A stretch of DNA of 50,042 nucleotides from an uncultured Eubacteriales bacterium (GTDB taxonomy: Bacteria > Bacillota > Clostridia > Oscillospirales > CAG-272), in the NCBI GenBank assembly GCA_902491535.1, contig CABUHS010000018.1:1-50042 (forward strand), read 5' to 3'. This document shows positions 49,653 through 50,042 of the stretch, piece by piece. Both the position numbers and the translations under genes were made by a program. Positions within the stretch are counted from its first letter, which is position 1. Each line of letters opens with the position of its first letter. The notes below the pieces were generated by a model. The model was given only the letters and a program-made list of their open reading frames with translations. It searched no databases and was not told the origin of the DNA.

Positions 49653-50042
49653 TTAACAGTCTGTTCCGTAATATCTGTCAAGTTCTTCGGTAATTACACG
49701 CGCCCATTCAAAAATATGCCGAGGATCATGATCCACCGTGCTTATATCTTTAAGCGTATAGTCGTAACTGCATCCGTATTTTGTACAAATATCTTCGGTT
49801 TGTCGCAATTCACCGCGAACAACATCTGCCGAAAAACGGTTTGCCACATATGCCGGATGGGGTTTTCTCGATAGGACGTAATCTTTTCCTATTTGCTCGG
49901 CACAAAGCTCGATATCCGCAAACGGAGAAACTCCGATCTTGCGAACCTTAGGATATTTTTTCAGATAAGGAATCACGTGATCAAGCGGTTCGCAGCAGCC
50001 GTAATAAACAAGTCCGAAGCGCTGCATAACGCGATCCATATG
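49653..50042 (-). CDS. UroD-like protein, C-terminal part
   Basis: The frame is open to the window edge; an ATG at 50039 is probably internal. The visible 130 residues include RFGLVYYGCCEPLD, then VSPFADIE and VLSRKPHPAYVA, as in long UroD-like proteins that sit beside corrinoid proteins in Clostridia and related anaerobes. Position directly before the corrinoid gene suggests it is the donor-side methyltransferase that takes a methyl group from an unknown compound. The GCCEP cysteines could bind a metal. Without the N terminus the family assignment is tentative. Confidence 0.6.
   Translation of the reverse strand, partial: HMDRVMQRFGLVYYGCCEPLDHVIPYLKKYPKVRKIGVSPFADIELCAEQIGKDYVLSRKPHPAYVANRFSADVVRGELRQTEDICTKYGCSYDYTLKDISTVDHDPRHIFEWARVITEELDRYYGTDC

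Noticed and set aside
49653..50039. Complete small protein starting at 50039
   Set aside because: The frame is open to the window end and the homology begins mid-domain, so it is the end of a longer gene.

Overview
The window looks like a chromosomal segment of an anaerobic, endospore-lineage Clostridia (Firmicutes), possibly an Oscillospirales-type gut bacterium. The evidence is the low-to-middling GC, strong AGGAGG-type ribosome sites and sigma-A promoters, a GerA-family germination protein, a SpoVD-like PBP with PASTA domains, an anaerobic SufBC-type Fe-S assembly pair, Feo iron uptake and corrinoid methyl transfer. The family cannot be fixed from sequence reading alone. There are no rRNA genes, intact tRNA genes, CRISPR arrays, prophages or insertion sequences.

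Region 1 (1-5966): a leftward group of an MDH/LDH-family dehydrogenase, class II fumarase and the start of an HdrB-like CCG protein suggests the reductive branch from oxaloacetate to fumarate. Next is an L-fucose isomerase gene divergent from an AraC-type regulator. Region 2 (5992-7801): a two-gene minimal SUF-like Fe-S assembly system (smsC-smsB type) closed by a strong terminator. Region 3 (7854-10306): two tandem surface proteins with signal peptides, CBM9-like domains and sortase-like C termini. One carries a recent 531-bp internal duplication.

Region 4 (10606-22178): a leftward dcw cell-wall cluster, rsmH-ftsL-like-pbp-murE-murF-mraY-ftsW-murG, with a clear promoter before rsmH and a strong terminator after murG. 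murD is missing from its usual place, and FtsW and the FtsL-like protein have long disordered N-terminal tails. Region 5 (22242-25848): coaD, rsmD and uvrC, then a monocistronic HPr gene. Region 6 (25921-31852): rimM-trmD-murJ-O-antigen ligase-like-two DUF4330 genes from one promoter. Region 7 (31930-36313): rightward MoxR ATPase, DUF58, a small membrane protein and a methyltransferase.

Region 8 (36316-41315): a germination protein (probably GTG start, possible sigma-G promoter), an alpha/beta hydrolase, rsgA, and a scar where a SAP-domain gene abuts a broken ABC-transporter ATPase. Region 9 (41337-44969): ferrous-iron uptake (feoA-type gene, frameshifted second feoA, feoB with an acidic insert, FeoB-associated Cys-rich protein). 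Four copies of GTTAG-N6-CTAAC surround a consensus promoter here and were seen nowhere else in the window. Region 10 (45092-50042): bioY with a tRNA-fMet-like piece in its leader, downstream of a corrinoid methyltransferase module (UroD-like protein, corrinoid protein, UroD-type methyltransferase, reductive activator, DUF2284 protein). Its methyl donor and acceptor are unknown, making it the best candidate for an undescribed pathway.
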